Of a stretch of DNA of 64,000 nucleotides, positions 24,476-36,362 are shown one piece after another. A program made the translations under genes and the position numbers. The stretch spans positions 20,926,545 through 20,990,544 of the forward strand of contig NC_030386.2 of the NCBI RefSeq assembly GCF_001625215.2, in the 5' to 3' direction. The notes below the pieces were generated by a model. The model made no database searches, was not told the origin of the DNA, and saw nothing but the letters and a program-made list of their open reading frames with translations. Position 1 is the first letter of the stretch. Each line of letters begins with the position of its first letter. The DNA is from Daucus carota subsp. sativus (taxonomy: Eukaryota > Streptophyta > Magnoliopsida > Apiales > Apiaceae).

Positions 24476-25247
24476 CGTGGGCAAGAATCAAGAGTATCAG
24501 AAGTTAATCATTTGAGATAAAAACAGCAGATTTGGATCAGCTTTCTGGGGATACATGTAAGTTACTACTACATCTTTCTTGTTTACACTGTTCATGAAGA
24601 GCAGAGGAAGCAGGTTTCTTGTTGTTACAAGATTAATGATTCTTGGATTCTTCTTAGTTTCTGCTATGGTTTCTGTTTGGTTCTTGTCATTTTCTGTTGG
24701 ATATACTTTGAAGCATTTAATATTGTGTTGCAGTGATATTTTTTTCAAGAAAGTAGGGCCCAGAGATGCTGTGACCACCTCTAGTCCTTCAGTGCATGCT
24801 CCTATTTTTTAGCTGCTCAATTCCACACTAGAGTGTTTACCTCAGAACAGAAGTTTTCTAACAGGTAGTTATGTATTTCCAAGTTCCAACTTACTGTTTA
24901 AGGGTCATTATGTTCATTCCCAAGTTGCTTTATTAGGCAGAGAATTATAAATTTCTTGGCTTCTAATATAAAATTTATTCAAAGATATTGTTTTTAAATT
25001 TAGAACAAGAGGAATATATCATTGTTTTGAAGTGAAAGTAAGAGTGATAAAATGTTGTTACTAGTGCACAAGATTCATGAAGGTCTTATGCTCGAGTAGG
25101 TTTAAAGTAGACACTTGATTATCGAGTCAGTCATGACGTTTGAGTGAGAGTAGTTAGTTAAAGATATTATATATGTATACACCAGTCACCATGCTAATGT
25201 ATCAAAGTTTGGCTCTTCTTAGTGACAGTGGTTCCACCAAGAAAACA
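24476..25247 (+). promoter_or_regulatory. Probable 5' leader with introns of the DUF547 gene
   Basis: Splice-like signals are present: a donor ATACAT/GTAAGTT near 24,556, acceptor TTGTGTTGCAG near 24,733, and a donor AACAG/GTAGTT near 24,863. They suggest two non-coding leader exons ahead of the coding start. This is inference from splice motifs only. Confidence 0.35.
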
Positions 25248-28200
25248 ATGGAGGAGGATAAGCTGAAAGTCATCTTCAAAGCTTCTGGTTATCCTAATTT
25301 GGTGAGAACTGATCCCTTTCTCTTATTTTTGTGTGGTGATTCTATCATATTCTGGATATTCCATAAGTTTGTCTGTTCTTTATTATGTCTTTTTAGTTTT
25401 TATCCTTTAGTGAATAACTTATCTCTGAGGTGCTATTCAGCTGTTATCTCTTACTTGTTTGAGCATCTGTTTTTATTTATGTATATATGCATTTATTGGT
25501 TTTTATTTACATAATTCTTTTTTCATAATAGCCAATGGGAGAGATGAACTTTAATGAGGCCAGAAAGAGGCAATTTCAAAGTATTGATACTCAACATACT
25601 GTAATGGAAAAGGTAGACACACAATCATCCTTCTGCATAATGCTGCTTAAATTTCTTAGAGGTAGTACACTTCATGATTTGTGTATTGGGTGAAAAATTT
25701 GCATATATTTTAGCAATCTTGCAAGAGAAATGATTGAGTTAGTTTTTTCAGCCAATATCAAGTATGCTTTATATAATTGTTTTTCCCTAAACTCAGCCTG
25801 CTGAAGATATAATAAAGGAGATTGCTATTCTGGAGATGGAAGTCAAGAATTTGGAGAAATATCTTCTTTCGAAGTACAGGAAAACCTTTGAGAAAACCGC
25901 ATCATCTTATCCTGCAATGGAAACCATGTCAAAAACAAATGCAGACAATCTGGACTGTAATTCTACAAAACATGTAGTAAAGGATAGTTCCATGCTTGAT
26001 TCAACATCTTCACGGTTTCCCCCCGCTGTAATAAGTGATCCAGGCAATAATTTTAGCGGCATCTTGAGAGTTCAGCCACTGCTGGATTCTAGCATTCAGT
26101 ACCGTAGTCACTCTTCCCTATCTCAGTCTGCAGCTTGCTCTTATAAAATTTCTCCTCCTAGAGCAACTAACGCTGAAGCTATCCACTCGTTCCACTCCTT
26201 GCCGTTGTCAATGCTAGAGGTAATTACTGTATATAGAAGTTGTCAAATGTTTTTTGTATTGTTGCCAAAAGCTTGGTCTGTCTTGTATTCGTCACTAACA
26301 GATGTTAATTTCCCAATAATTTTGATCAGCGTGCTCAAGATTCATCAAGTGTTAGTCTTGCAGAGCATCTTGCTACAGTTAAGTCCTTTGATCATGTCAG
26401 GGAAACACCGAATAGGCTTTCTGAGGAAATGGTCAAGTGCATTACATCGATATATAGCCAACTTGCTGAACCCCCTTTGTTAAGTCATGGTTTACCTACA
26501 TCTCCGATGTCATTCTCATCGTCGATGAGTGACTCTCCTCCGCAAGTCCATTATTATGATAGGAGGAGTCCTCAAAACAGAGAAAGCTCATCATTCAGTA
26601 AATGGATTAGCAAACCTTTTCATGTTGAAGATTCAAGTGAATTAAGTGGAACTTACTCTACAGTGACTGAGATTCAGGGACTTTGTAGAGATGCTTGGAG
26701 ATTGAAAGGAGTTGAACATATGCTGCAACATTTTAGGTTAGTGCTTGAATACTTACTTTTACACTAGATTGCATATGCACATACAACGTTTCCTATGCCT
26801 TGGGACCTCAGTCCTCAGATTTGTTATGTGAAAAACTAGTTTTATGATTGATTAGGGTTCTATCCTACAGTCTGCACTCTGCAGAGTACCCTATTTTTCT
26901 GCATTATGTACAAAATATGGTCTAGATCTTATATCTGAAGATTAGTATTGCACGATTTCAAGGGTAAGAAAACATTAGACATCCCATCTTCTGAAACCAA
27001 CACTAATTCATAGATCTTTGGGTTTTGATTACCAAGGAATAGAAACTTTACAAATAAAACCCGAGGATTGGCATTCCATTGCTGTCATTTTACAAGGCCT
27101 GGAGCCTGAACACTATCTAGCAATGTACGCGTTTCATTCTTTGCTTAAAAGGTTACATGTCTAATATTTCTGATGTCTGCAGGTCCCTTGTCTCTCAGTT
27201 GCAAGAAGTTGATCCTAGAAAGCTAAAACATGAGGAGAAGTTAGCTTTCTGGATTAATGTACACAATGTGCTAGTAATGCATGTAATAATATACCACTCC
27301 CTAAATATATTATGTTGTTTGTTTTCTTTTTCTGTATTGTTATTTCCAGAAACCTTATTAACCCCATAAACATGCATTGTTTCAGGTCTTCCTGGTGAAT
27401 GGAATCCCACGAAGTAATCTCAAGAGGACCTCCTTACTCTTGAAGGTAATATAATAGGCTCAGTCAAGTGTAATTTTGCAAACAAGACCGCATATTTTTG
27501 ATTTCATTAGCTAAGAACTCGTGCATTCTCCAGGCTTCTTATGATATTGGAGGCCATACCATAAGTGTTGACATGATACAATGTTCAATACTAAGATGTC
27601 GTCTGCCTCGCCCTGGTCAAGTATATTTCCTGCCTTGCACGATTGCTTTATTAGATATTCGATTCATGTACGATGGTATTTATCAAAGGCTAATGAAAAT
27701 CTCAATCCTCTCACAGTGGTTTCAGTCATTGTTATTCCCGAAGTCAAAATTCAAGGCTGGAGATGCAAGAAAAGCATACGAGATAAGGCGTCCCCAACCT
27801 CTCCTAAAGTTTGCTCTAACCTCAGGAAGCTACTGTGATCCCATGGTAAAGTCTATCCACATTTCCTCTTGCTCTAAGTTCAGAAACACCATGCAGGCCC
27901 GGCCCTGACGGAGGGCATCCAGGTCGACCGCCCAGGGTCCAAAAAATTTAGGGGCCCAAAAATTATATAATTCATGCATTTGTTACTAATATCCATCGAT
28001 AACTTAAACTTTCTATTAAATTTATGTATTGTTTTAACTTCCGTGTGTGCACGTCCCTGCCTAAATTAATATCAATTGATCTCTTAACTAATGCACATGC
28101 ACTCACAAGTAATGAGTAAATATCATCAAGTATCCGTTTAATCTTTGTTTTTTACATCCAATGCACACTAACTCACTAATCACCTACGCATAAAACACAA

Positions 28201-28677
28201 GTTAATTAAATATATATACACTCACACTATATGATATATATTCTCAATATATTCCTAATTTTGGGAAAGAATAGGGCCCATTTTTTCGTTTCGCCCTTGG
28301 GCCCTCAAAACGCATGGAACGGCCCTGACACCATGGACCTGAAACCACTCACTGCTTTTCTGCAGGTCCGGATATACACACCAAAGAAGCTTTTCCAAGA
28401 ACTTGAAATGGCAAAGGAAGAGTACATCCAGACTACGTGCAAAATTCAGAACGAGCGGAAGATATTCCTACCAAAGATTGTGGACTCTTACGCAAAGGAG
28501 TCGGGGTTATGCTCAGCTAGTCTATTTAAGATGATTGAGCATTCGACATCGTGCTATATGCTGCAGAACAGCTTTCATCAGCCTCTTCAAGAAAATAAGC
28601 TCTCCAAGAAAATTGAATGGATCCCTCATAACTTTGCTTTTCGGTATTTGTTTGCACCAGAACTAGCCAGTAAATAA
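25248..28677 (+). CDS. DUF547 protein with N-terminal MIP1-type leucine zipper
   Basis: Nine exons join in frame: 25248-25301, 25532-25612, 25797-26219, 26330-26736, 27183-27282, 27386-27445, 27534-27620, 27717-27845, 28366-28677 (550 residues). The start at 25,248 is the most conservative; in-frame ATGs at 25,173, 25,191 and 25,197 extend it by up to 25 residues. Residues ~46-78 form a heptad helix ([18 protein letters not shown]) like the Lzipper-MIP1 module. A Ser/Pro-rich linker follows. The DUF547 core (~325-465) has [22 protein letters not shown] and ARKAYEIR. Family members are plant-wide, with no well-established biochemical role. The last intron carries a hAT MITE, but splice sites remain intact. 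Confidence 0.9.
27894..28327. mobile_element. hAT-type MITE in the last intron of the DUF547 gene
   Basis: A perfect 8-bp direct repeat ACACCATG flanks it (27,886-27,893 and 28,328-28,335). Ends are CAGGCCCGGCCCTGA and, reverse-complemented, CAGGGCCGTTCCATG. It is 434 bp and non-coding. It lies 48 bp after the exon 8 donor and 38 bp before the exon 9 acceptor, filling nearly the whole intron. Confidence 0.9.
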
Positions 28678-29134
28678 AGATACTGTACTTTATAAGGGTT
28701 TAGTGGATTCTTTGTTCTGTATCATCTGTTTCACTCCATGTACTGGTTTCAGGTGAAGCCAAACCAAAAACACGAGTATTCACAATGTCTCACTCGGAAA
28801 TTAGGTTGTGAGATGAACGCAGACCATGCCCCCGTGTGTAAACTTTAATTAGTATTATGTAAATAGTTCTTACGCGACACGACAGTACATGAGATGAGGC
28901 AGAACCTGGAACAGAAGATCTGAAGTGAAAGTTGTTATGGTAGTTTTAGTTAAATCAGATTATTGATAGCAACCTTTTGCATATTCCTTATGATGAAGTG
29001 AAAGTATCAGAATCATCAACCCATTTTACACTCATCAACTTCAACTGTTCCATCATCAGAATCATCAACCCATTTTACACCGTTTTACACTTTCATTACC
29101 TTTTACATCTCTTATTTCATCCTCTATTATTATA
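28678..29134 (+). other. 3' flank of the DUF547 gene
   Basis: This is the probable 3' UTR and flank. A ~20-bp phrase CATCAGAATCATCAACCCAT-like is repeated around 29,007 and 29,055. No gene is seen. Confidence 0.5.
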
Positions 29135-29425
29135 CTCCCTCCGTCTCAATTTATAGGTCCAGTTTGGAAAAAAAAATTGTCTCAAAATACTTGTTCTTCT
29201 CTTCTTTCAATACAAATTTATCTACATATTAATTGTGATTTTTTTGAAACTCAACATTATTCTCATTTCTCAATGCACTAAATCCCTATATTTATTGTGA
29301 TTTTTTTGAAACTCAACAATATTCTCACTTATCAATGCACTAATTAATGATACATGAGATACGATTCTATCTAACCAACTTTTTTTTAAGATGTGTGTTT
29401 ATTCCAAAATGGACAACGGAGGGAG
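29135..29425. mobile_element. Stowaway-type MITE
   Basis: The ends CTCCCTCCGTCTCAA and AACGGAGGGAG are flanked by TA on both sides (29,133-29,134 and 29,426-29,427). The 291-bp interior has a ~47-bp direct duplication (about 29,235-29,281 and 29,298-29,344) sharing TGTGATTTTTTTGAAACTCA. Confidence 0.88.
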
Positions 29426-29427
29426 TA

Positions 29428-30124
29428 CTTTTAGATGTGATTTCGAAACTCGGAACATGATTTGATTAGTTTGCCCTGATGTCGTGGTAGAATACAATAA
29501 CGCTAGTATAAAACATTTTCATTGAATGATCTAAATTCTATAACAAGCAACAACCATGTGATCCAAAAATAAATTTACGATTCAATTATTATTATTATAT
29601 TTTAATTTTTAGTAAACTGAATAAATTTTATTTAATTTCATTATAGATCATAATAATAACATGAACAATTATATTATAATAACTAAAATATATTCGGATA
29701 AAGATAAAAATTATAAAACATATTTAAAAAATAAATGCTACATAAAAAATAGTTAAAGAACACAATATACTAATCATGAAAATTTACATATTCTTTCTGC
29801 ATATGGAATTAGTGTATTTTGAAGTATAAAGATCAACATTTTGAGGTCATTTGTTAAATCTGAACGTCTTTTGAATGATTAAAAATTATGGATGAATGAG
29901 AAATATAAATCGGATATATGAAAACTTGTTCGCACAACATCACGCAAACATACGCGGTCACAAGTATTATATGATAAAGTAGAGTTAGTTGGAGTTGGGA
30001 CTGGGTTCATAAGAAATATGCACTTATTCAACAATGTATGATTATTATTTACTGCTAAGACAAATATCAAATTTGTCATTGGTTATCTAAAGTAACTATG
30101 CCGGAATGAATTAACTATGAGATT
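29428..30124. other. AT-rich intergenic, nothing recognised
   Basis: No open frame with support, no terminal repeats and no RNA gene are seen. Confidence 0.55.
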
Positions 30125-30208
30125 AAAAATCAAGTTACTTTTATCACAATCCTCCTCTTCTCTCCCTCAAAACCCTAGCCTCCCTAGCCTCCGTCAAAGA
30201 TTTTTGAA

Positions 30209-30243
30209 GGGGCTTCCATCAGTTTTCACTGGTGGAAAGCCCC
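30209..30243 (+). ncRNA. Conserved hairpin in retroposon copy 1
   Basis: The stem pairs GGGGCTTCCA with TGGAAAGCCCC (one bulged A), continues through T-G and CAG:CTG, and closes on a TTTTCA loop. The second retroposon copy has CGG:CCG at the inner stem, so the A-T pair became a G-C pair in step. Confidence 0.6.
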
Positions 30244-30382
30244 GATTCCCTTTTTTTTCCTGTTTTCTTGTTTTGAAATCTTATTTCTCATTCAATAAGT
30301 TCCCAATTTATTTGGGTTTTGTTAGTCTCTCCTTCTTGTGAGAGTTGGTTTGTTTTGTGTTTGGTGTGTTTTGATGTTTTTC

Positions 30383-30634
30383 ATGACCGAGGTTATAGAT
30401 CGGCATGATTTTCATGGGTTTGATTCAGATTTGAAGGTTATCATGGGATCACATCTATGGTCGATTGTTCAGAACACTCAGGTGAAAACCAATCAGATGG
30501 AAACAAGTGTGTATATTCAAATCATCTTTAAATCGCTCAGTTGCCTCTCCAAGAAGGAAGGATTCAACAACGATATTTTTCAGCGTCTGTCCAATTTCGA
30601 TTGTGTTTGTAGATGCCGTATGGCTTTTAATTAA
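30383..30634 (+). CDS. 83-residue ORF of the short retroposon, copy 1
   Basis: The frame starts ATG ACC and ends TAA just before the poly(A) tail. Cys-rich near the C-terminus (CVCRCRMAF). It aligns end to end with the 79-residue ORF at 35,321-35,560: shared blocks include HLWSI, KKEGFN, NFD and CRCRMAF, roughly half of residues identical, and the net length difference is a multiple of three. The start codons are at equivalent places. No family is recognised. Whether it is translated is unknown. Confidence 0.4.
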   Translation: MTEVIDRHDFHGFDSDLKVIMGSHLWSIVQNTQVKTNQMETSVYIQIIFKSLSCLSKKEGFNNDIFQRLSNFDCVCRCRMAFN

Positions 30635-30855
30635 TGAATTGATTCCTTTTTATCAAAAAAAAAAATCAAGTTACTTTTTTTTTTTTTTGATAAAAAAAAA
30701 TCAAGTTACTTATATGAAACAAAACATGAGATTCTAATTTCATTAAATACTTCGTTATGCTTTTACTCATAATATGCGATGATTGATAAATAATCAGATA
30801 ACACGAAACTGATACATGCTATTTCAATATACATAAATATACGTGTACCCCACTG

Positions 30856-30914
30856 CTCAGCATCCGCAATTGAGATAAAAGCCCTACTACTCAGCATCCG
30901 CAATTGAGATAGAA
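30856..30914 (+). repeat. Direct repeat of a 22-bp phrase
   Basis: CTCAGCATCCGCAATTGAGA occurs twice, 36 bp apart, with the following bases also shared. It is a small tandem duplication with no gene nearby. Confidence 0.7.
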
Positions 30915-31417
30915 GCTAGACAGATTTGCTTAGACCTGTATGTCTGAATGAGTCATGTCTCATCATAAAATAGGTTATAGATATTATTTTTTTTGCTGTA
31001 GTTATCAAACCAAGCAAAAAGGGCTATAACCAACTAACTTCACTATTTTATTCTTTGGAATATACAATTTGATATTGTTATCTTTGACCTCTACCCATAT
31101 CCATACAGGAGGACTCAAGTTGTCAGCAAATTTATATTTTCCAGGATTTATAGATAAAGATTCAAGTTGATGAACAAGAACAGGATCAGGATCCTTCCAG
31201 GCACCTCAACAAATCCATGGGCAGGGCAAACCACTGTATTTATTTGTCAAAACTTAAAACAAACACTTACTTTAATACAGTGCATGTAGTTGTTGCTTGG
31301 TTGGCCTTTGGGTTACCTAAAAGATCAACCTTGTTACTTTATAACTCTCTGTGTCTTTACCATAACATCCTAATACATTTTTTAACACCTTTGTCAGAAT
31401 AATCCTCAGCCTTCTGT

Positions 31418-32793
<1,376 letters not shown>

Positions 32794-33434
32794 TCGCTGG
32801 GATGATATTTTTGTTTGATTTGCTAGTAACTTAGATGTAGTGCATCGACCAGAAGTATATTTTCACATTTTATGCAAGTCCCACTTTTCACATTTAACTT
32901 GAATAAGTGAGTGAGATTGAAATTCAAGTTTTGACAAAGAAGCAGATTCTGTGATTAAAGTCATGGAACTCAAGGGTTCGAGGTCACTGCGCTTTATAAG
33001 GTAATTGATCATTCTGTTGGTAAGACTTGAGAGGGTATAAGTAAACTAAGATTTAACATTAATGTGATAATCAAACTTTGCAGGATCAAACGTCTACCTC
33101 GTTAATCTTAATATATGCAAAATTAATCAAATAGTCCACTACATAACCATACTAACACTGATCTATTGAGTGAAGAAACTGTATAAGCATGTTAAAACTG
33201 TAGCAATAACAAACTATATCTGGTAGTAAATAGAATCTCATTCCAAATAAGCTGAAGGCAAAAACAGCAACTAACTATCTATCTAAGTAATTACTCAAAT
33301 CAAATAAATGAAAATTATCCTCTACGTCAATACAATACTGTGAATAATAGGTACCTAGTCCCAGGCAGAGTTTGGTGAGCCGTGTAATAGAAGCTTGAGT
33401 ACTCTCCTGGCATTGAGTTCCTAAAAAAGGCTGC
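32794..33434. other. Convergent intergenic region
   Basis: It lies between the 3' ends of the phytoglobin gene and the minus-strand unknown gene, so it should hold both 3' UTRs. No other feature is seen. Confidence 0.6.
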
Positions 33435-34148
33435 CTAATTGGGGTTTATTTCTGTGTCTGAGAACAAACTGGAGGGACATATCTCTTCAAAGACCGGCAA
33501 TCTCTTAGATTTCCTCGGGCCATACAGGACAGAATTTATATAGTTTTCTGTCTTTAACATCTCGTCAGTCATCTTCTCTTTATGGTCTGTTGTCGATGTT
33601 GCTGCACTAGAAGAACTTCGGTTCGTCTCAAGAGAAGATGAAGGCAGAACCATATTGATGCCATCCATCTGCGGCAACCATAATGTATAGCCATCATCTG
33701 TTGTCTTCCTTGATTCGGTTGATAGTGTCGTATTTTGCATTTTCTCTGTTAGCTTTCCAATGTCACTGGCTGCAGTACCCACACCAGAACCTATTGGTGG
33801 TAATTTTATGCTTCTAGTCAAAGTTTTCGGTGCTACTTGATCATCCTTCAGAATTGTCATTGAGTTGAAACTATACTTTGAGTTAGATTGTGGAGCTAGT
33901 GATCCAGTTTGAGTCATGTTCCAAGAGTCTGGTTTCAAAGGTAATGTTGAATTCATGGTGGCGGACTTGTAGCTCATTCGTGGTGTCGAAACAGATGGAT
34001 TCCAAAGGTCCCTTTCTGGAAACTGATCAATACCGTCCCTAATTGCAGGGCGCCAGTCAAAAGTTGTCCCAGGCTTCTTGATGCCAATGCTACTACCATT
34101 GCTCTTGCTATCTTGTGTGTAAATCGAGGATTTTGGTTGTGCATCCAT
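33435..34148 (-). CDS. Unrecognised plant protein, Ser/Thr-rich
   Basis: This 237-codon frame starts MDAQPKSS at 34,148. The composition is rich in Ser, Thr, Asn and Lys, with motifs TFDWRPAIRDGIDQFPERD, IKLPPIGSG, GYTLWLPQMDG and KRLPVFEEICPSS near the C-terminus. No transmembrane segment or catalytic motif is visible, so it is probably largely disordered. On the minus strand an acceptor (ATTGCAG) lies just upstream at about 34,180, and a donor (CACCAG/GTAACT) near 34,513. This implies a spliced 5' UTR exon at about 34,514-34,560. Coding status is supported by the long open frame and splice context, but no function is suggested. Confidence 0.7.
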   Translation of the reverse strand: MDAQPKSSIYTQDSKSNGSSIGIKKPGTTFDWRPAIRDGIDQFPERDLWNPSVSTPRMSYKSATMNSTLPLKPDSWNMTQTGSLAPQSNSKYSFNSMTILKDDQVAPKTLTRSIKLPPIGSGVGTAASDIGKLTEKMQNTTLSTESRKTTDDGYTLWLPQMDGINMVLPSSSLETNRSSSSAATSTTDHKEKMTDEMLKTENYINSVLYGPRKSKRLPVFEEICPSSLFSDTEINPN

Positions 34149-34703
34149 CTACTAGGAACAATGCGAAATCCTTGTGAAGTCTGCAATAATTGACAAAGAT
34201 TGTAAATAAATATATAACTGAAATTACAGTCACAGATGGAATATAGTGACTAATAGTAAAACATTATGATCGGGGAAAAGACGGAAACAGAGAACAGAAT
34301 AGCTAAGCAGATCCTCTCAAAGTATTGTGAAATTTACCAAAGTGCAAGTGACACGCCTTGTGCACCAAACTCAAGCAAATACTAAAGAAGTACCACACTA
34401 CGGATTAATGTGCAACGATGTATTGCAATATAAAAATCACTAGTCAATACTAACACATAAATAAAAGGAACGAGATGCATTGTTGCAGAGTTATGAGAAT
34501 TAACAAGTTACCTGGTGATGCTTTTCTCTGCAACTTTCTGCCTCCTAAAGCCTCGAATGGAAATTTAGATGATCTTTCATGTAGAGATTATAAGTTTATA
34601 CATAGGGACCAATTGAATACCTTTTCATATTAGGACAAGAAATATATCGAAGACTATCCTGATCAGAGTTGGATTCTTATAGTAGTCAATACACTTTAAG
34701 TTG

Positions 34704-34957
34704 TACTCCTTCCGTCCCTCTAAGTTGTTTACACTTGGGGACGGATACGCGGCACGCATTTTGATACTCTCATAAATAATAAATTATAGCTTGATATATT
34801 GTTTTGAACTCTTTTTTTTCTAAACAAAAATTTAGTATTTTAATTTTTATAAAAAAATAGAAATTTTAAAAATAAGTTATGGAACTATATTTTATATGCG
34901 TTTTAAACGTATCAAGCAGTGTAAAAAAACGGTAAACAAATGAGAGGGACGAGAGAG
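34704..34957. mobile_element. Stowaway-type MITE
   Basis: The ends CTCCTTCCGTCCCTCT and GAGGGACGAGAGAG lie between TA dinucleotides (34,702-34,703; 34,958-34,959). The 254-bp element sits ~150 bp upstream of the inferred 5' UTR of the minus-strand gene, so in its promoter region. Confidence 0.85.
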
Positions 34958-35156
34958 TAATTATCCATCGATTATAGGGTCATAACTTTTATTTAAGGCG
35001 GCAATAGATGCTTCTACATCCAATTTTTACAATTTGTGGATTTTCCATTTTATTTTTAGATTAAATTTTTTTCTGTATTCTTATCATGCAAGCAGTGTTG
35101 GTTAATCGCAATTTTGTTCTTTATCATCAAAACAAGCCGCCGTCTCTTTTATCCGA

Positions 35157-35191
35157 GGGGCTTCCATCGGATTTCACCGGTGGAAAGCCCC
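35157..35191 (+). ncRNA. Conserved hairpin in retroposon copy 2
   Basis: This matches the copy 1 hairpin with the same outer stem and bulge. The inner stem is CGG:CCG instead of CAG:CTG, and the loop is ATTTCA. Confidence 0.6.
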
Positions 35192-35320
35192 AATATTGTC
35201 TTCTTTTCTTACTATTAGTTAATCTCTTGTTTTCTTCAATAAGTTCCCAATTTATTTGGGTTTTGTTTGGTCTCTCCTTCTGTGAGAGTTTGATTTTTGT
35301 TTAGGTTTTGTGTGTTCATC

Positions 35321-35560
35321 ATGTCCGGGATTACAGATCTGCGGGATTTTCATGATGCTGATTCAATGATAAAGGTTTGTATGGTGATGCATTTATGGTC
35401 GATTGCTCAAAACAACATTGAGAGTATTACAACATGTATATATCTCTTCAAAAAATCGCTTGGTTGCCTGCCGAAGAAGGAAGGATTCAACGGCGATATG
35501 ATTCTGCGTTTGTTCAATTTCGATTATATCTGTAGATGCCGTATGGCTTTTCATTATTGA
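35321..35560 (+). CDS. 79-residue ORF of the short retroposon, copy 2
   Basis: It starts at the equivalent ATG (MSGITDLRDF) and keeps MHLWSIAQN, KKEGFNGD, NFDYICRCRMAF. It has no premature stop despite substantial nucleotide divergence from copy 1. Function and expression are unknown. Confidence 0.4.
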   Translation: MSGITDLRDFHDADSMIKVCMVMHLWSIAQNNIESITTCIYLFKKSLGCLPKKEGFNGDMILRLFNFDYICRCRMAFHY

Positions 35561-35589
35561 ATTATTTTCCTTTTTCAAAAAAAAAACAA

Positions 35590-36362
35590 AGTCTGAACTC
35601 TCTCTCCCACTCACTCTTTCCGATCTCGCTTCACCTCTGTTCACACAAATATCTCTCTCACACCCCATATTCATTTTAAATTTTAAAAAAATATTTTTTT
35701 TTGAATGATTAAAAATAATTAAAAAATCCTCCCCCTCTCCCTACGTGTGTACTTATTTTTTGGAAAAATAATATAAAACGCCATCATTTAGAAAGATTTC
35801 GGATTAGTATAAGTGTATCTTTTTCTCTCGCCCGCTGTCACTGTTTTGCTATTTTTTCCATCTATTTTTTCATTTTTTCTTAACATATTTTTTATATATA
35901 TTTTAAGTATATCGATTACTTTTTTTTGAAATCAAGTATATCGATTACTTGTAATTATAATTAGAATGAGAATTTTGATTATTGTTTAAATATGTATGCG
36001 TTTTGATCTATGTATTTTTCATGCGCTGTTTTGAATTTTTGATAGAATCACGATGTAATTTTTTATAAATCACGATCGACATGAATTATGTGAGATTTTC
36101 ATCGGTTGTAAGTTCATTACTAGAATTTGGATTTATTATTGTCTAGAGGGGAACACGTACGTTAGATTACTCCGAGATGCTAAGAAGATCAACTAGAAAA
36201 AATTATTAGCCACCAACGAAAAGGAATATATTCTTAGAAGACGAATCAAATACAGAGTTCTGCTCAGGGATGTTCATAATTAACATAGAAACATGTAGTA
36301 TTTGATTATCACAATTAGACATTTTGTTCACTAAATCACACACACGTGACCTGATTTATGAA
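35590..36362. other. AT-rich intergenic, nothing recognised
   Basis: Poly-T and poly-A runs and a short TATCGATTACTT duplication near 35,930 and 35,950. No gene is seen. Confidence 0.55.

Larger units (their letters stand above)
30143..30660 (+). mobile_element. Short poly(A) retroposon, copy 1
   Basis: A ~518-bp unit ends in a poly(A) run and is flanked by direct repeats of AAAATCAAGTTACTTTT (30,126-30,142 and 30,662-30,678), as expected for LINE-mediated insertion. It is clearly homologous to 35,098-35,586. Shared parts include a hairpin near the 5' end, CCCAATTTATTTGGGTTTTG, an ~80-codon ORF and the 3' end GTAGATGCCGTATGGCTTTT. No tRNA-type A/B boxes were recognised, so it is not an obvious tRNA-derived SINE. 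Confidence 0.75.
35098..35586 (+). mobile_element. Short poly(A) retroposon, copy 2
   Basis: It is homologous to copy 1 (30,143-30,660) in the same orientation, ~5 kb away. It is shorter in the first ~60 bp and diverged through the middle, and the ORF region has a net 12-nt length difference. It ends in a 10-base A run (35,577-35,586). No target duplication could be found, so it is probably older than copy 1. The left edge is approximate. Confidence 0.7.

Noticed and set aside
24579..24812. 77-codon hydrophobic frame before the DUF547 gene
   Set aside because: It overlaps splice-like signals of the inferred non-coding leader and has no link to the DUF547 family.
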